A stretch of DNA of 64,000 nucleotides from Hoplostethus atlanticus (taxonomy: Eukaryota; Chordata; Actinopteri; Trachichthyiformes; Trachichthyidae), in NCBI GenBank assembly GCA_034670405.1, contig JAXDDX010000354.1, forward strand, positions 84,159 to 148,158, in the 5' to 3' direction. The first letter of the stretch is position 1. The number at the start of each line of letters is the position of its first letter. Of this stretch, positions 12,779 through 25,611 are shown one piece after another. The position numbers and the translations under genes were made by a program. The notes beneath the pieces are model-generated. The model was not told the DNA's origin, did not search any database, and saw only the letters and a list, made by a program, of their open reading frames with translations.

Positions 12779-13898
12779 TCAGATGGAGCAGGAGTTCGCC
12801 CTCTTCCGTGGTTTAGGCTCCCCGAAGTCCCTGTCGTCGGCAGCGCAGTGGCTGAAGGAGCAAATTGTCTGCGAGAGCCTGCGCATGCCCAAGCGGAACA
12901 CGCTATTGGACAGGCTGTAGATGACGCAGTTGCAAAAGCTGTTGCTAATGGCCAGCCAGGTGGTGACAAAGGAGAGGGCGGGGCTATCCAGCACATGGGA
13001 GCTCTCCAGCAGGAAGTAGATGATGTAGGGCAGCCACAGCATGTAGAAAACGCTGGTGATGCGGAAGAGCACCATGGCGTAGCGCCGGTCGGGCCCGTGC
13101 CCTCCGTGATGCCCGCCACCGCTGCCCTCGCCAGCCTCCATCTCCTGGCTGGGGAAACGCGCCCGCCGTTCGCTGATATCCCTGTTGTGCTGCTGGCAGA
13201 TGCGGAAGATGTGATAATAGGTAAAACAGACCACGAGAGCAGCAGGTGCGTACAGCAAGCACACCACGAAGCCTGTGAAGAGGGCCGAGGTGGGCCAGGA
13301 GTGGGCGCACCACTCAAAGATGTCCCCGTGGTAGCCTGGCTTGCCCCACCCAAAGAAGGAGGGCAAGAAGACCAGGCTGGAGTAGACCCAGATGAGGGCG
13401 ATGCAGCCACGGAGCCGGCAAGGTGTCACTAGCTGGTTGTAGGACAGCGGTTTGGTGATGGCCAGGTAGCGGTCAACACTGATGCAGGCCAAGCAGGCCA
13501 TCGACACGCTCTTGAGAACGGAGATGACATAGCTGAAGACCTGGCAGGTGATGGGCTCCTGGACGCCCGCCGGGTAGTGGAGCAGAGACAGGGTGGGCAC
13601 CAGGCAGCTGAGGCCCACCAGGAGGTCGGCATAGGCCATGGTCTGGATGAAGTAGCTGGTGGTGTAGTGGTGCAGCAGAGGGGCACAGTGGAACACGAAG
13701 ATGACAGTCAGGTTCCCAGCGATGATGAGCACCGTCAGCAGGACGATGACGGCCGTCTCCAGGACGCAGGCCTCCAGGCCCTCGTTCTGGCCCCAGCCCA
13801 GGGGACAGGAGTGGTTGGAGGTCCCCGCCAGGGAAGAGGTCTCCCAGACTGCTGTTGGCAGTGGGCACCAGGTCCGTCGGCAGTTCAGACTGGTTCAT
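12779..13898 (-). CDS. gpr52: gpr52, orphan class A GPCR (single exon; one extra base in a G run breaks the frame as given)
   Basis: GPR52 is a Gs-coupled, constitutively active orphan receptor of the brain. With one G removed from the GGGG run (plus strand 13823-13826), ATG 13898 to TGA 12779 gives 372 residues; the human protein has about 361. N-glycosylation sites N2, N15 and N28 precede TM1 (about 44-70). Also seen: Cys118 at the top of TM3, DRY at 142-144, Cys197 in extracellular loop 2, a His/Gly-rich third intracellular loop (256-268), LWLP in TM6, and SLSNSVF in place of NPxxY. The tail ends [11 protein letters not shown], typical of GPR52 and not of its paralogue GPR21. As given, translation from the ATG stops after 141 codons. 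The frame after the run is open for 317 codons with no other lesion, so a sequence error is likelier than decay. It lies in intron 12 of rabgap1l, on the same strand. Confidence 0.93.
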
Positions 13899-15879
13899 TG
13901 TTTTGGGCGCTATCCAGGTGGGTCAGGTTTGTGGCGTGCCACCCACAAGGCAGATGGCCTGTAACTGGAGACCTACCTGCCCTGCCCCCCCCCCACTGGG
14001 TGTCTGCAGCTTCCCTCAGTAAACGGAGCTCAATACTCTCTCTAGCAGTCACTCTCTCTTTCACCTCGCTCTCACATAGCTGGGTCTCAATCAAATGAAC
14101 ACCGACTGGAGGAAAATCAATACAGCCTCTGGGAAGGCAGGACGACCCGCTCGGCTCTCCTTTTCCAATCAGTCATGCTTAGTGGAGGTAGTGGGTGGGT
14201 AGCATTTGGGAGTAGACAGAAAAAAAGCTGTATTCCCTCAGCAAACAGAAAAGGGGCTGCCGTTAGCGCCACAGCCAGCATCTATCCCAGAGACGAGCCT
14301 CCCTGATGCTTGGCCTGCCTGTCTGTGGCCTCATCTCCTGATTCTAATGAGGGTTGCCACCGGGAGGCTGAGGGCACAAGCTGTCCTCTCAAGGGCAGAG
14401 AGCAGAGAAGACGCCAGGCAGGAAACCATTCAGGGAGGGGGAAGCATGAAGCAAGGCACACTCCTCTCCCCTCTTAACAGATCCTTCCCAGAGATGAAAT
14501 AAGTCAAGGAGCATGTGGCTCCTCGTTCACACCGACAGATCAGAGGAAATTTATAGAAAGCAGTTACCTTCAACACATCATTTCGGCATTCAAAAATAGC
14601 TTTTCAGGCTGCTCTCCGTCAGGAAAAGTAACAAGAGTCTCTCTTGGCAAATACCAAAGTCAGGACAGGAAAATTAAATCCATGTTTAGGACTGCTGTGT
14701 GTTAGAATCAACCGTCCAATAAAGAGCTCCACAGTGCATGGTGCTGCTATGTTTTCTGTCCAACAGTAGGCTTCCCTTATTTTGGTGGTCCTCCGGTCAG
14801 TGTCTGGAGCCCATGTATGCCCAGCTTTTGTCTGAATCAAAACACAGACACAGGCTAGAACAACACAGGGATCTCCGCGGGAGATAATGTCACAGCTCTC
14901 TCACACAGCGCCGGGGGGAAATGTGTTTACAAAGCATCCCTGGGCAAAGACAGGCAAAAAAACAGGCACATGGAAATGTCCTGCTGGGGTCTCCTTTGAC
15001 AGCACACGTGTAGCGGTCTAGCTTTAAATCCATACACTGGCCAGTTATCCGGATCGCAAAATGCAAAAGACAAAGAAAAGTTATCCAGTAGCTGGTGAAA
15101 GCGGTGAATGTCAGCCTCCCATGCAGGCAGGTGAAAGGACTCTCCAGGAGTAGTGAGAGGCCGGCTGAATAACTCGGCGCTCCTCTCACATCAACTCCTC
15201 AGCAATCCTGTTGCAGGCGCCCGCATGGAGGGGTGTGGGGATCAAACGGCGTCCCACTTGTTTATCCCATAAACTTGTTGTTGGTTGTGTTTTAGCCATG
15301 AAATCCTGAAGCATCGCCGCCATCCTCACCTCTCTCTGCTTGTTGGAGTATTGGTGTTATTACTTATACATGTCTTGGTCCTTTCAAATATGCTTTTTTT
15401 TTGTTTAGTTGCAGAGGCATGTGGTCCGACGGTCTCCCTCTTGATCTCTCTCTCTTTCAATACGTCTGTCGCCCTGAACAATACGCTGGCAGGCGCAACA
15501 AAAGGGGAATCCACTCCAGCAGTATAAATAAAAGACCAAGTGCCCGTCGGAGTCCCGGCGTTCAGCGGCGTCCTCTGCAAACCGCTTTTAGTTAAACAAG
15601 ACGACCCGCGCTCCCACTGAATAAACCCTCAGATCCCGGCGTACAGCGAGAGATGAATGCAATGCGATCTATCAAAAGCGGTGAGGCAAAAAGGAAGGAG
15701 AAAAAAAAAAAAGATGACTGTGCTGATGGAAACGAAGAGTCAAATCTGCAGTGAGAACGGCGAGGGGACGAAGAGTCCCCTCAGCCTGGTGCAGTGAGAA
15801 GAGATGCTGTGACTGGCTTACACTTCCCTCCCTCCCTCTCCACACACACTCTCTAGCTCGCACACTCACTCTCTCTCTC

Positions 15880-15910
<31 letters not shown>

Positions 15911-16664
15911 GAGACCCTCCCTCCTTCTCGTTCTCTCTCCCTCAGCCTCTCGCTCGCCCCCCCTCCCCTCCCGGCTGCACCTGAGGCTCTCTGCCACATT
16001 ATTCTGTCTCTCCACTCGTTTTCTCCCACAGCTAAATTTGGACACGTTTCCTATTTACATATTACTTATCTCTCACAGTCCATTTTCTATTAACTAGAGC
16101 CCTCCCCCTCCCTCCTCCTCCTCCTCCCCTCCTCCCACTCTCTCCTCCCTACAACCCCCCCCAGCCCCCAGTAGCCAAGCCCAGTTATGCCTTCCCCTTA
16201 GTTACAGTTGCCAGGCATTTCGGCTAGTTGGGAGCATCCTCCGGCCAGCAGACGACAAAGAGGAACAAGTGATAGCAAATTGGCTGAGCAGGAGGGCGGA
16301 TGGGGAGGAACGTGGAGCATGGCAGCCAGGCAGCGCAGGAACACTCGCCAAAAAGAAAAATTCAGCTGAACTTTGGCCGTGTTCATGCTTTTCAGCTGCT
16401 TCAAACTGACTTTTTTACATTAAAGCCAATGGGGAAGATTACACTGCTCATGGATGTCAGCCAAACCAATCAGAGCGCATCGGGACAGACTGGGACAACA
16501 ACACGCAGAATGAAGGTAGTGGTAGGAAAGTTGGTGAACAATGTAAAAAATACAACCGCCTTAAACAGGAATGGGAGCTGCAACAGAGCAGAGCATCCAT
16601 CCCTCCATAACACGGCGGAGATGAAATACCGATGTCATATGGACGCTGACAGGAAATCGTCTCA
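13899..16664. other. gpr52 upstream region; short CT and CA runs only
   Basis: Mostly unique sequence. It holds (CA)n at 15884-15909 and C/CT-rich stretches at 15825-15975 and 16105-16150. A 5' UTR or promoter of gpr52 should be here, but no start site could be fixed. Confidence 0.5.
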
Positions 16665-16890
16665 GCGCACAGGAAGTGACAAATCAAACCTTAAGAGCAA
16701 AATCCAAAGTGTCCTCAGTGAGTTAGCAGTCTGACCAAAGAAAGCTGGACTCACCCAAGATGGCTGAACCTCTTCACCACCTCCACCCCACCACACTAAG
16801 ATAGACACTTAGTTTACACTCAGGCTGCAGGATTTCTGGGTAATGAAGTCCTCAAAATTGAAACCGTTATCTCTCCCTCTTTGGGGTGGA
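16665..16890 (+). mobile_element. Interspersed repeat C, copy 1
   Basis: Shares, in the same order, AGGAAGTGAC, GAAATCC-like, GAAAGCTG, CTCCACC, TTTCTGGGTAA and AAGTCCT with 34548-34735. These are two copies of one old element of about 200 bases. Confidence 0.65.
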
Positions 16891-18399
16891 CAGCATGCAG
16901 AATGTCCTAGTGCAGCCAAGAGAACTTGACTGTAAAACCAATGCAATTCAGCTAACGTTACCTTCACTGGTTACTGCCAAAACACACCGTTTTAATAATA
17001 AATATCCCCGGTGGGACCAGCTGGGTGATGTAGCGCAATATGGAAATGTAGGGAAGTCGGCAAGCGTCTGAACACAGATCCTGCCAGCTCTGTAGCGACT
17101 CTGACCTCTGGAAAGCAGAAAGAGAATTTCCCCTTCTGGCGTCAATAGAGTATCACAAAAATAATACACAGTTCACCAAGTACAGTTTGTCTCTTTTAGT
17201 CCAGTTCATTTCTCGACTGCAGCACATTGGGACAGAAAGGTCTGAAACACGACGCCTCCCTGAACAGGCACAAGATCTACTCTGCAACGATGTGGGTTCA
17301 AATGCAGCTCAGGACCTTGATGACCAAGATGACCTGCTGACTACAGAGACTGTCCTGTAACCAAAATGTCACAGATTTAATCCCCACAACAACCCATGTG
17401 TGTCCACCAACAGTCATGTGTCCTGATGTAGGATCCTTGATCAACTCACTCATCGTAAATCAGCTGAACGCCATAACTGTACTGCCAAATAAATAAAGCA
17501 CACTGAGAACTATATTTGATTCATATCATTCTCATTTCCAACACAGATACCAGAGAAGAGTTCATGAACGGTTAACCTCCAGCATCAGCTACTGCTGGAA
17601 TCCATAGCAACCACTGGCATTCAGCCTTTATCTGACTCTCTTTATCCCTAATTAAAAGCAAGCAAAACGACGTCTGGAAACACAGACGATAACTCTACAT
17701 GTGATTTAAACCACCATAATCAGTCTGTTAATATATGATAATAAATAAATAAGCTGCCGTGATGCAGCCGTTAGAAGTTTGACCTTTAAAATAGGTCATC
17801 AAGGAGACACCCTGGGTAGCCGATACACCCATAGACTCATCATGTATGAAGTGAGATTTCCCTTTAAGGTATAATACCACGGGCTGCAACCTGAAACTGG
17901 AGAGAAGTAAAAAGCCTATCGCTGCTGGGCGTGAGAGAAAGAGAGATGGAGTGAGGGGGGGAAAGGTCTCTGAATTGTCAGAGACCAGATATGTTTCAGC
18001 ACCTGTGTTGGATAATTTGGTCATTCAGAGAAAAAGAGAAAGAGACAGAAAGATAGATGGATCAGAGAGAGACGAGTGAACTGGAAACAAGAATGAGGTG
18101 GACACAGATCTGCTGTCCGTGGAAGGATCCATCTGATGGGGATCTCTCAGCCCTCTGTTCTTTACCTCTGGAGGTGGGTGCTGATGAAAAACAGGACCAG
18201 AAGGTCTGCGTTAATAATTCATTCAGCTCCAAAACAAAGACAGCGGGGCCGCTTGGAAACAAGGTGAAGGCCGATTCACCTTTCACTGCCTCCCAGCATC
18301 CCCCCCTCCCCAGACGTCCTGCTGTTTTCAGCCTCTACGGCAATGTGTCGGACAAGCAGGGAGCTCCCGTCTACCGTTACCGGCGTTTAGCTGATTGGT
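16891..18399. other. Intron 12: no gene seen
   Basis: Unique sequence; a lone B-box-like GGGTTCAAATGC at about 17287. Confidence 0.4.
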
Positions 18400-18678
18400 C
18401 CATCCAGAGACTTACAATGAGCAGCAGCATCTTGCTCAAGGACACTTTGGCAGGACAAGGTCAAATACCCAGAACGGCTGGAAGAGGTGGAGTGAATGAG
18501 AAATGCTCTTCCTCAACAGCTACCATCAAGGTGCCCTTGAGACACTTGGAGTGGAGATACCCAGCAGCCACCAGTAGAGGGTTGTGGTGTGAAACTGTAT
18601 AATGTGAAGCACACTGACTGTTACTGGGATCAAACCTATGACCGTTCAGTTCGAAAGTCACTCTAATCAATAGGTCAC
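18400..18678 (-). mobile_element. SINE copy, minus orientation
   Basis: Read on the minus strand, a tRNA-like head (TGACCTATTGATTAGAGTG, then GGTCATAGGTTTGATCCC) is followed by GTGTCCTTGAGCAAGATGC, as in common teleost SINEs. Confidence 0.7.
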
Positions 18679-18893
18679 GCTAGCTGGCCTAGCTCCTTCC
18701 TAGCTAGCGTAGCTCCTTCCTAGCTAGCCTAGCTCCTTCCTAGCTAGTTTAGCTCCTTCCTAGCTAGCGTAGCTCCTTCCTAGCTGGCCTAGCTCCTTCC
18801 TAGCTAGCTTAGCTCCTTCTTAGCTAGCGTAGCTCCTTCTTGGCTGGCCTAGCTCCTTCCTAGCTGGCCTAGCTCCTTCCTAGCTGGCCTAGC
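18679..18893. repeat. 20-base minisatellite TAGCTGGCCTAGCTCCTTCC, about 11 copies
   Basis: Units vary at TAGCTAGCGT/TAGCTAGCCT/TAGCTGGCCT. Confidence 0.95.
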
Positions 18894-20520
18894 TTCAGGG
18901 ACTGGACTGGACTATGTCAGGTCTAGGTAAATAAGAGCTACTGCTGGCCTGGGGGTGTACTGTAGTGCTGCTGGAATATTTGTTACTATTTTTAGGTTAG
19001 TGCTCTGGCTTTGACCCTCTTTACTATTGGATGTTTTAATGTTGGATATGGAGGAATTTAAGGTTACTTCTACTAAGAGATCATTCTAAGTTGCTCTGTA
19101 TCGGAGAGCCAGCTAAATGTCTGAAATGTGAAATGTGAATGTGGCTACTAGACCGCCTAAAGAGCCCCCTCACCCCAGAGGGTAGGGATGGACGGTGTGG
19201 TTAGTGGGGCAGATTAGTGCTGGTCTACCGCCTGGATACAAGCAGCCAGCCGGCACTATCAGCAGATCAACACACTAAACCTGCTTTTTAGCGCCTGCCT
19301 GCCTGCTGTGACTGAAACATGAGATTGTCTCGCATGCAGAAGCCAGTATTTACATTTACCTCCCAGGTAGGAGGGGAAGCAGCTGAGCTGTTGAAACACA
19401 ACTGAACGCTCCCATTAGTAAATGAAGCCCACGATGGTAAAAGTATCTGATTGCATTGTGGGATCAAACATGAAGTAAACTAATAGTCTTCTTAGCAACA
19501 TATCACTGTGAGAATGAGGGCATATTCTACTGGTAGCAAAAACAGCAGATAATGTATGAATCAGGTGCAGTAGGAAGGGGGGGGGGCTTTCAGGGTGTGG
19601 GGAACAAATCATTATCACATCTCACATGACAATAATTTATGTTGAACAACCCCAACAGAAGAAATACCTCCACCGCTCTCACCTCCAGACAATGTGTACG
19701 TTGAGATTGCCTCAGTCGAATGGTAGAGAGAAGCTAAAGGTCAAAGATCAGCCGACTACTGAGATCATCATCTATCATCTTGTTTTAACGTGGTGCCGCA
19801 TGGCGAAGCCCCGTCCGACTGGAGGTTTTTATATTCATTATTCTGTAGTTCTTGTTGTCCTTGACCATGTAGGTCACACTGTGGTTGAGTCATCAGCAGC
19901 TGGGTTTCCATCCAGGATCCTTATGAACATTATGAAGCATCGAATTAGACGGACCGAATGGAAACAGCAACAAAGTTTTAACGGAAGCACATCAGTTGAA
20001 TCAACGCGCGACGAACGAAAGGTGGACGTCCTGAAACGACCTGACCTCCAGAGACGCCTGACCCGCTGACGCCAGGCATGGCTGCGTGGCGTTTGTTTTG
20101 TTTTCATCTTCGGATGAAAGCGTGAAGCGTGGCCAACGTTAGCGGACATTGTGATCCTGGTGGTGAGGAAGAGGAAGTGAGGAAGCTGAGTGCTGCTGTA
20201 GCTGAGGGGTTACAGTCAGGATGAGGATGAAGAGACAGAAGTGTTGTGACCAGGGAAGACGCTGTAGGCTGGATCTGTCATATCGGTGCCAGCGCGGCTA
20301 GGAGGCTACGCTAACACACACGCACACACACACACTACTAGGGGTTTGTACATGTTCAAACCATTTGCATTTAAATATAATATTTATACTCCACTTTTTC
20401 CTTCATTGCAGTTTGTTGAGGTGAATCCGAAATGACAGATCAGATATTGAGTTTTTTGATATTGTGGTAGCGATGTTGAGGGAAGATTGGTGTCCTGTTA
20501 ATGCAGCCCACTGTGTTCCT
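18894..20520. other. Intron 12: no gene seen
   Basis: Unique sequence; no exon with splice sites recognised. Confidence 0.4.
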
Positions 20521-20540
20521 GCTACAGAGATGTGAATGGG

Positions 20541-20576
20541 AACTGGAGGAGGAGGAGGAGGAGGAGGAGGAGGAGG
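20541..20576. repeat. (GGA)n trinucleotide run
   Basis: About twelve GGA units. Confidence 0.93.
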
Positions 20577-22625
20577 GCTGCACTATAGAGACACACATAG
20601 GGCTTGGGGGTGGTGGTGGTGAATAGACCTACATTGTAAGGGAGGGAGGATGGGATGGGAGGAGGGGGGTCGGTGGGCTGTGTTGTGGCCCTGCAGTGCA
20701 GCTGGTGGAGGGGGGGGGGGGCTGTCTGAGACCCTCGAGGGGATTCGTCATCCAGGGCCTCAAACGAGTCGCTGACCACATCAGGCCTGGAGTGAAGAGC
20801 CATTATAAGTGGGGGTGTAACAGTTTTTGCTTTACCTTGACTTTGCTGGTAACTGGATCCAAATGAAAGTGGAATATGTCAGATTTAATAGGTTTAGTGT
20901 TCTTGTCAGGCCAGGTAATATAGATGTGAAGGGTTTGTTCCAAAATGACCATGTGAATGAAGTGACACCCCTCTTGACCGGTAGCACCTCCTAGAAGCAG
21001 TAGGTAACCGAAACCCTCCGACGGCACTGTGCAAACGGCACATGTAAAAAAAACAACCTGTAAAGTGAAGATACTTTCAAAAATAATGAAAAGCTTCTAA
21101 AATGAATTTACTATAAAGAGCAGAAATGTAAAACACTAATACAGAAAACAGAAACGAAACATCTCGACTTTTGTTCAGTTCTGGATGTGGGAGTGTCGGC
21201 ACCGGGGATCAAACTGGCGACCTTTTGTCTACTGGACAGCTTCCCCATCATACTGGAGAACTCTGAGATGCATGAGCCATTTCATATGTGCATTAAAAGT
21301 AACGGACTCTCGATATTACATAACACAAAGACTGGTCTCTGGTTTCAGCCTCCTGTAACTTATTGGGATCATTTACACTGCAGATTAGTGGCGGAGATGA
21401 TGATGACGACCAGCCTGTTAACTCGGCCAGTAGTTGGTCTCACGTTACCATGAGATAGAAATAAACAACAGACATAGCTTCAAAAAACATCATCACTCCT
21501 GAAATCCTACCGACAGACCATTACCAAGCCACCAGCAGCCGCATGCTGCTGAAGGTCTGGACCAGCCGTCCTTCTAAACATCATGTTGGCTGGTGGGTTT
21601 TGGGATGTACCGCCCCCGTGGCGTGTCATCAGGAGACGCCGCTCTCCTGCCCTGGCATCAATTATCAAAATGTCAAATATGAACTAAGCCAGAATACTGA
21701 GAGACAAAAGGAGGCGAGAGGAGAAACTGAATCGTCATGGAGACAACTCCAAGCAGAGAGGAGTCCATAAACTCTTAGTTACCATGGCAGCCTGTCTTAT
21801 GTACATTGTACTCCATGTGTCTGTATGTGGGTTATCAGGCGTGGGCGTCGTATTATTCCAGGCTGCATAGCTGATGCTACCTTTGATTGCAGGCTGCCGT
21901 TAAATGCCATCGCTAAGCTGAGCTGGTGCCTGGCCCGAATGTGACGGCACATCAAAATGAAACGCACCTCACAGCCCAGCAAAGGGGGTGGGGGGGTGGA
22001 GGGGGTGGGGTTAATTACATGCTTCATGAAGAACTAAACTGAGCTCATTACAGCCTGGTGGGAACGTCGGCACCACCCAGGTAGGAAGTGAAACAGTCTT
22101 GACATGTTAACAGCAAAGCTCTTATATCTACTCAGCACTGCTGTGGTCGTTACAGGGTCACCATGTTCACTGGAGTCAGAGCCACGTAACTCCTCTCACC
22201 CCTCTCAGTACCACAATGAGTAACTAGAGCAACTGCTTCTGTTCCTACTGGGATCGTGAATGATAGCGATGGATGGATGATGGGGGAGAAATAAAAGCCA
22301 GGCAGAAAAGGAGGAATCCTCGAGGACAAAGAAAAAAATCAATTCCCATTCAAGAACAATCACCTTGGACGACCTTCAGTTTCATATGCGGCCCCCTACG
22401 GCCCGGCGTGGTAAAGCGGCGTCGGAGCCGGGGGAGAGATCCTGACCTCCGTTAACACGCCGGCCCGGCCCGGCAGCGCGGCGGTGAGATTGGTCTTTGA
22501 GCAGCGGGCCTGGAAATAGCTGGCTGAGCTTTTTTAAGCTGCAGGTTCAAGCGTGGCAGCACACCTTGGGCTTGTTCAGCTCCGGGGAGACGGAAAGGTT
22601 GTTCAAATGTCACTATCACCCCCCC

Positions 22626-22626
<1 letters not shown>
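20577..22626. other. Intron 12: SINE piece at 21170-21250, otherwise unique
   Basis: The reverse complement of 21198-21225 reads GGTCGCCAGTTTGATCCCCG, a B-box-like sequence of a minus-oriented SINE. GC-rich sequence at 22390-22490 has no ORF worth naming. Confidence 0.45.
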
Positions 22627-22694
<68 letters not shown>

Positions 22695-22751
22695 CGCCGC
22701 GCCAGCTGAAAAAGGAGTTATTTGTTAATGTCTCTGATGCCCTGAGGCCAT

Positions 22752-22787
<36 letters not shown>

Positions 22788-22924
22788 AGAGTACGTGATG
22801 ACTGTGCAAATGAGAACAGTACAACATTGAACATGACACTTTGCGATCCATGACATCAGACTAGCCAGCCACCAGCTAAGTTAGTCTACAGGTAACCAAC
22901 TAACATCCTGAGGCAATAGTAAAT

Positions 22925-22956
<32 letters not shown>
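22627..22956. repeat. (CA)34, (GT)18 and (GT)15 tracts
   Basis: CA tract 22627-22694, GT tracts 22752-22787 and 22927-22956. The CA and first GT tract face each other across about 57 bases. Confidence 0.96.
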
Positions 22957-22958
<2 letters not shown>

Positions 22959-23055
22959 CCAGCAGGCGTATCCGATTCGTTTTTCAAACCTGATCTTCAT
23001 GGCCGACTGTCCGCATCGTGTTTAGGATAATGATTTGCAGTCATTGCAACATTGG

Positions 23056-23862
<807 letters not shown>

Positions 23863-23867
23863 TAAAT

Positions 23868-23880
23868 TGGGGGCTCGTCC
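23868..23880 (+). promoter_or_regulatory. Primer binding site, tRNA-Pro type
   Basis: TGGGGGCTCGTCC matches the first 13 bases of the tRNA-Pro primer binding site used by many retroelements. It lies just after the LTR. Confidence 0.8.
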
Positions 23881-23975
23881 GTTTTTCCTCATTTTTCGTC
23901 AGGTAAGTCGGTAGGTATTTTTTTGGCATACGTATGTTTCCATATTTCTGGTTGGCAATTTTTTCTGGTGGCACT

Positions 23976-24161
23976 ATGGAGTTCGATTTGGATAGTTTTT
24001 CTAGAAATCCTACATTACACCAATTAAACAAATGTAGGAAAGTAGATGTGATGCTCATTGCTAATGTGTTTGAAGCTGGGGGGGAGGGGTTTGTTTGCGG
24101 GTCTGTCCACTGCAGGCGCATTTTCCATCAAAAACTTCTTTTTTTTAAAAATTTGATTTGA
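23976..24161 (+). pseudogene. Start of a gag-like ORF of the retrotransposon, broken
   Basis: An ATG about 95 bases after the primer binding site opens 62 codons. The first part (DLDSFSRNPT, then a Cys-Lys/Asp stretch) resembles the first residues of gag in teleost Ty3/gypsy-type elements. The similarity fades after a G run near 24077 and the frame closes at 24161. No protease, reverse transcriptase or integrase follows, so this is a remnant. Confidence 0.5.
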
Positions 24162-24589
24162 GCTCTCCTGACTGAGGACTGTTTCTTGTCACTTTCCTTT
24201 GTTGTAGTTTATGTAACACTGACAAGACGTCTGATAAGACCAATCAAGACCTTTTCAAGTTAGAATGAACTAGAACAACAACGATCCAATCGTAGTGTTG
24301 GTCTGCATGACTGGGCTGACTTCCCACGAGAACAATATCACATCAAGAAACTGAATTCAACAGTACTCAAGGACTTTTGAGGTGTTGAATATAAGTAATC
24401 AAATTCAAGACATTTTAAGACGTTTCCAGGAGGTCAGAAACCCTGATCAGGGTCTCACATCAGGAACTGGATCGGCTCATCACGCATCGTTGGACACGCC
24501 TTGACATTCAACCTCAGGAATTCATCAGAATCTTCAATCATTACGTAAAATCAATCTCCAGAAATCTGTGTTGGTGACGTTCGTTTAGG
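24162..24589. other. No feature seen
   Basis: Unique sequence after the retrotransposon remnant; the element's right border could not be placed. Confidence 0.4.
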
Positions 24590-24822
24590 ACGCCTACCTG
24601 CCCGGGGTTTGGGGCGCCTGACCTACCCGCCCGGGGTTTGGAGCGCCTGACCTACCCGCCCGGGGTTTGGAGCGCCTGACCTACCCGCCCGGGGTTTGGG
24701 ACGCCTGACCTACCCGCCCAGGGTTTGGAGCGCCTGACCTACCCGCCCGGGGTTTGGGACGCCTGACCTACCCGCCCAGGGTTTGGAGCGCCTGACCTAC
24801 CCGCCCAGGGTTTGGAGCGGGT
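24590..24822. repeat. 29-base GC-rich minisatellite, about 8 copies
   Basis: The unit contains CCTACCCGCCCGGGGTTTGG; variants are GGAGCG/GGGACG and CCCAGGG. Confidence 0.95.
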
Positions 24823-25142
24823 AGGTCAATAAGCTCCACATCAGCCTCGCCACCGCTGTTGTTTGCCCCTTCTCTCCTCCCTCCCTCCCATTCATTTGGT
24901 GTAGCTATTAATAGCCCAGCCACCCGCCTATCAATGCCATCATTACTCCAGTAAGACGGAGGATGTGGGCGTGGCCCAGTCGCCACAATGAGGATGAATG
25001 AGCAGAGCTGCAGCAACCTGGTCTTATGTAAGCAGAGAGAGAAGAGGAAAGAGAGACGGTGCGTAATAAAGAGGAAAAAGGAGGGAGAGAGGGATTGTGG
25101 GAAAGAGAGCAAAAACAGAGACAATGAAAGATAAAGACTGAC

Positions 25143-25611
<469 letters not shown>

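Noticed and set aside
12742-13410. 222-codon minus ORF in another frame of gpr52
   Set aside because: Out of frame with the conserved receptor; Ala/Ser/Pro-rich as expected for a shadow.
12848-13432. 194-codon plus-strand ORF
   Set aside because: Antisense shadow of the GC-rich gpr52 coding sequence.
15521-15536. TATAAATAAAAG as a promoter TATA box
   Set aside because: It is on the plus strand, opposite to gpr52, with no plus-strand gene following it.
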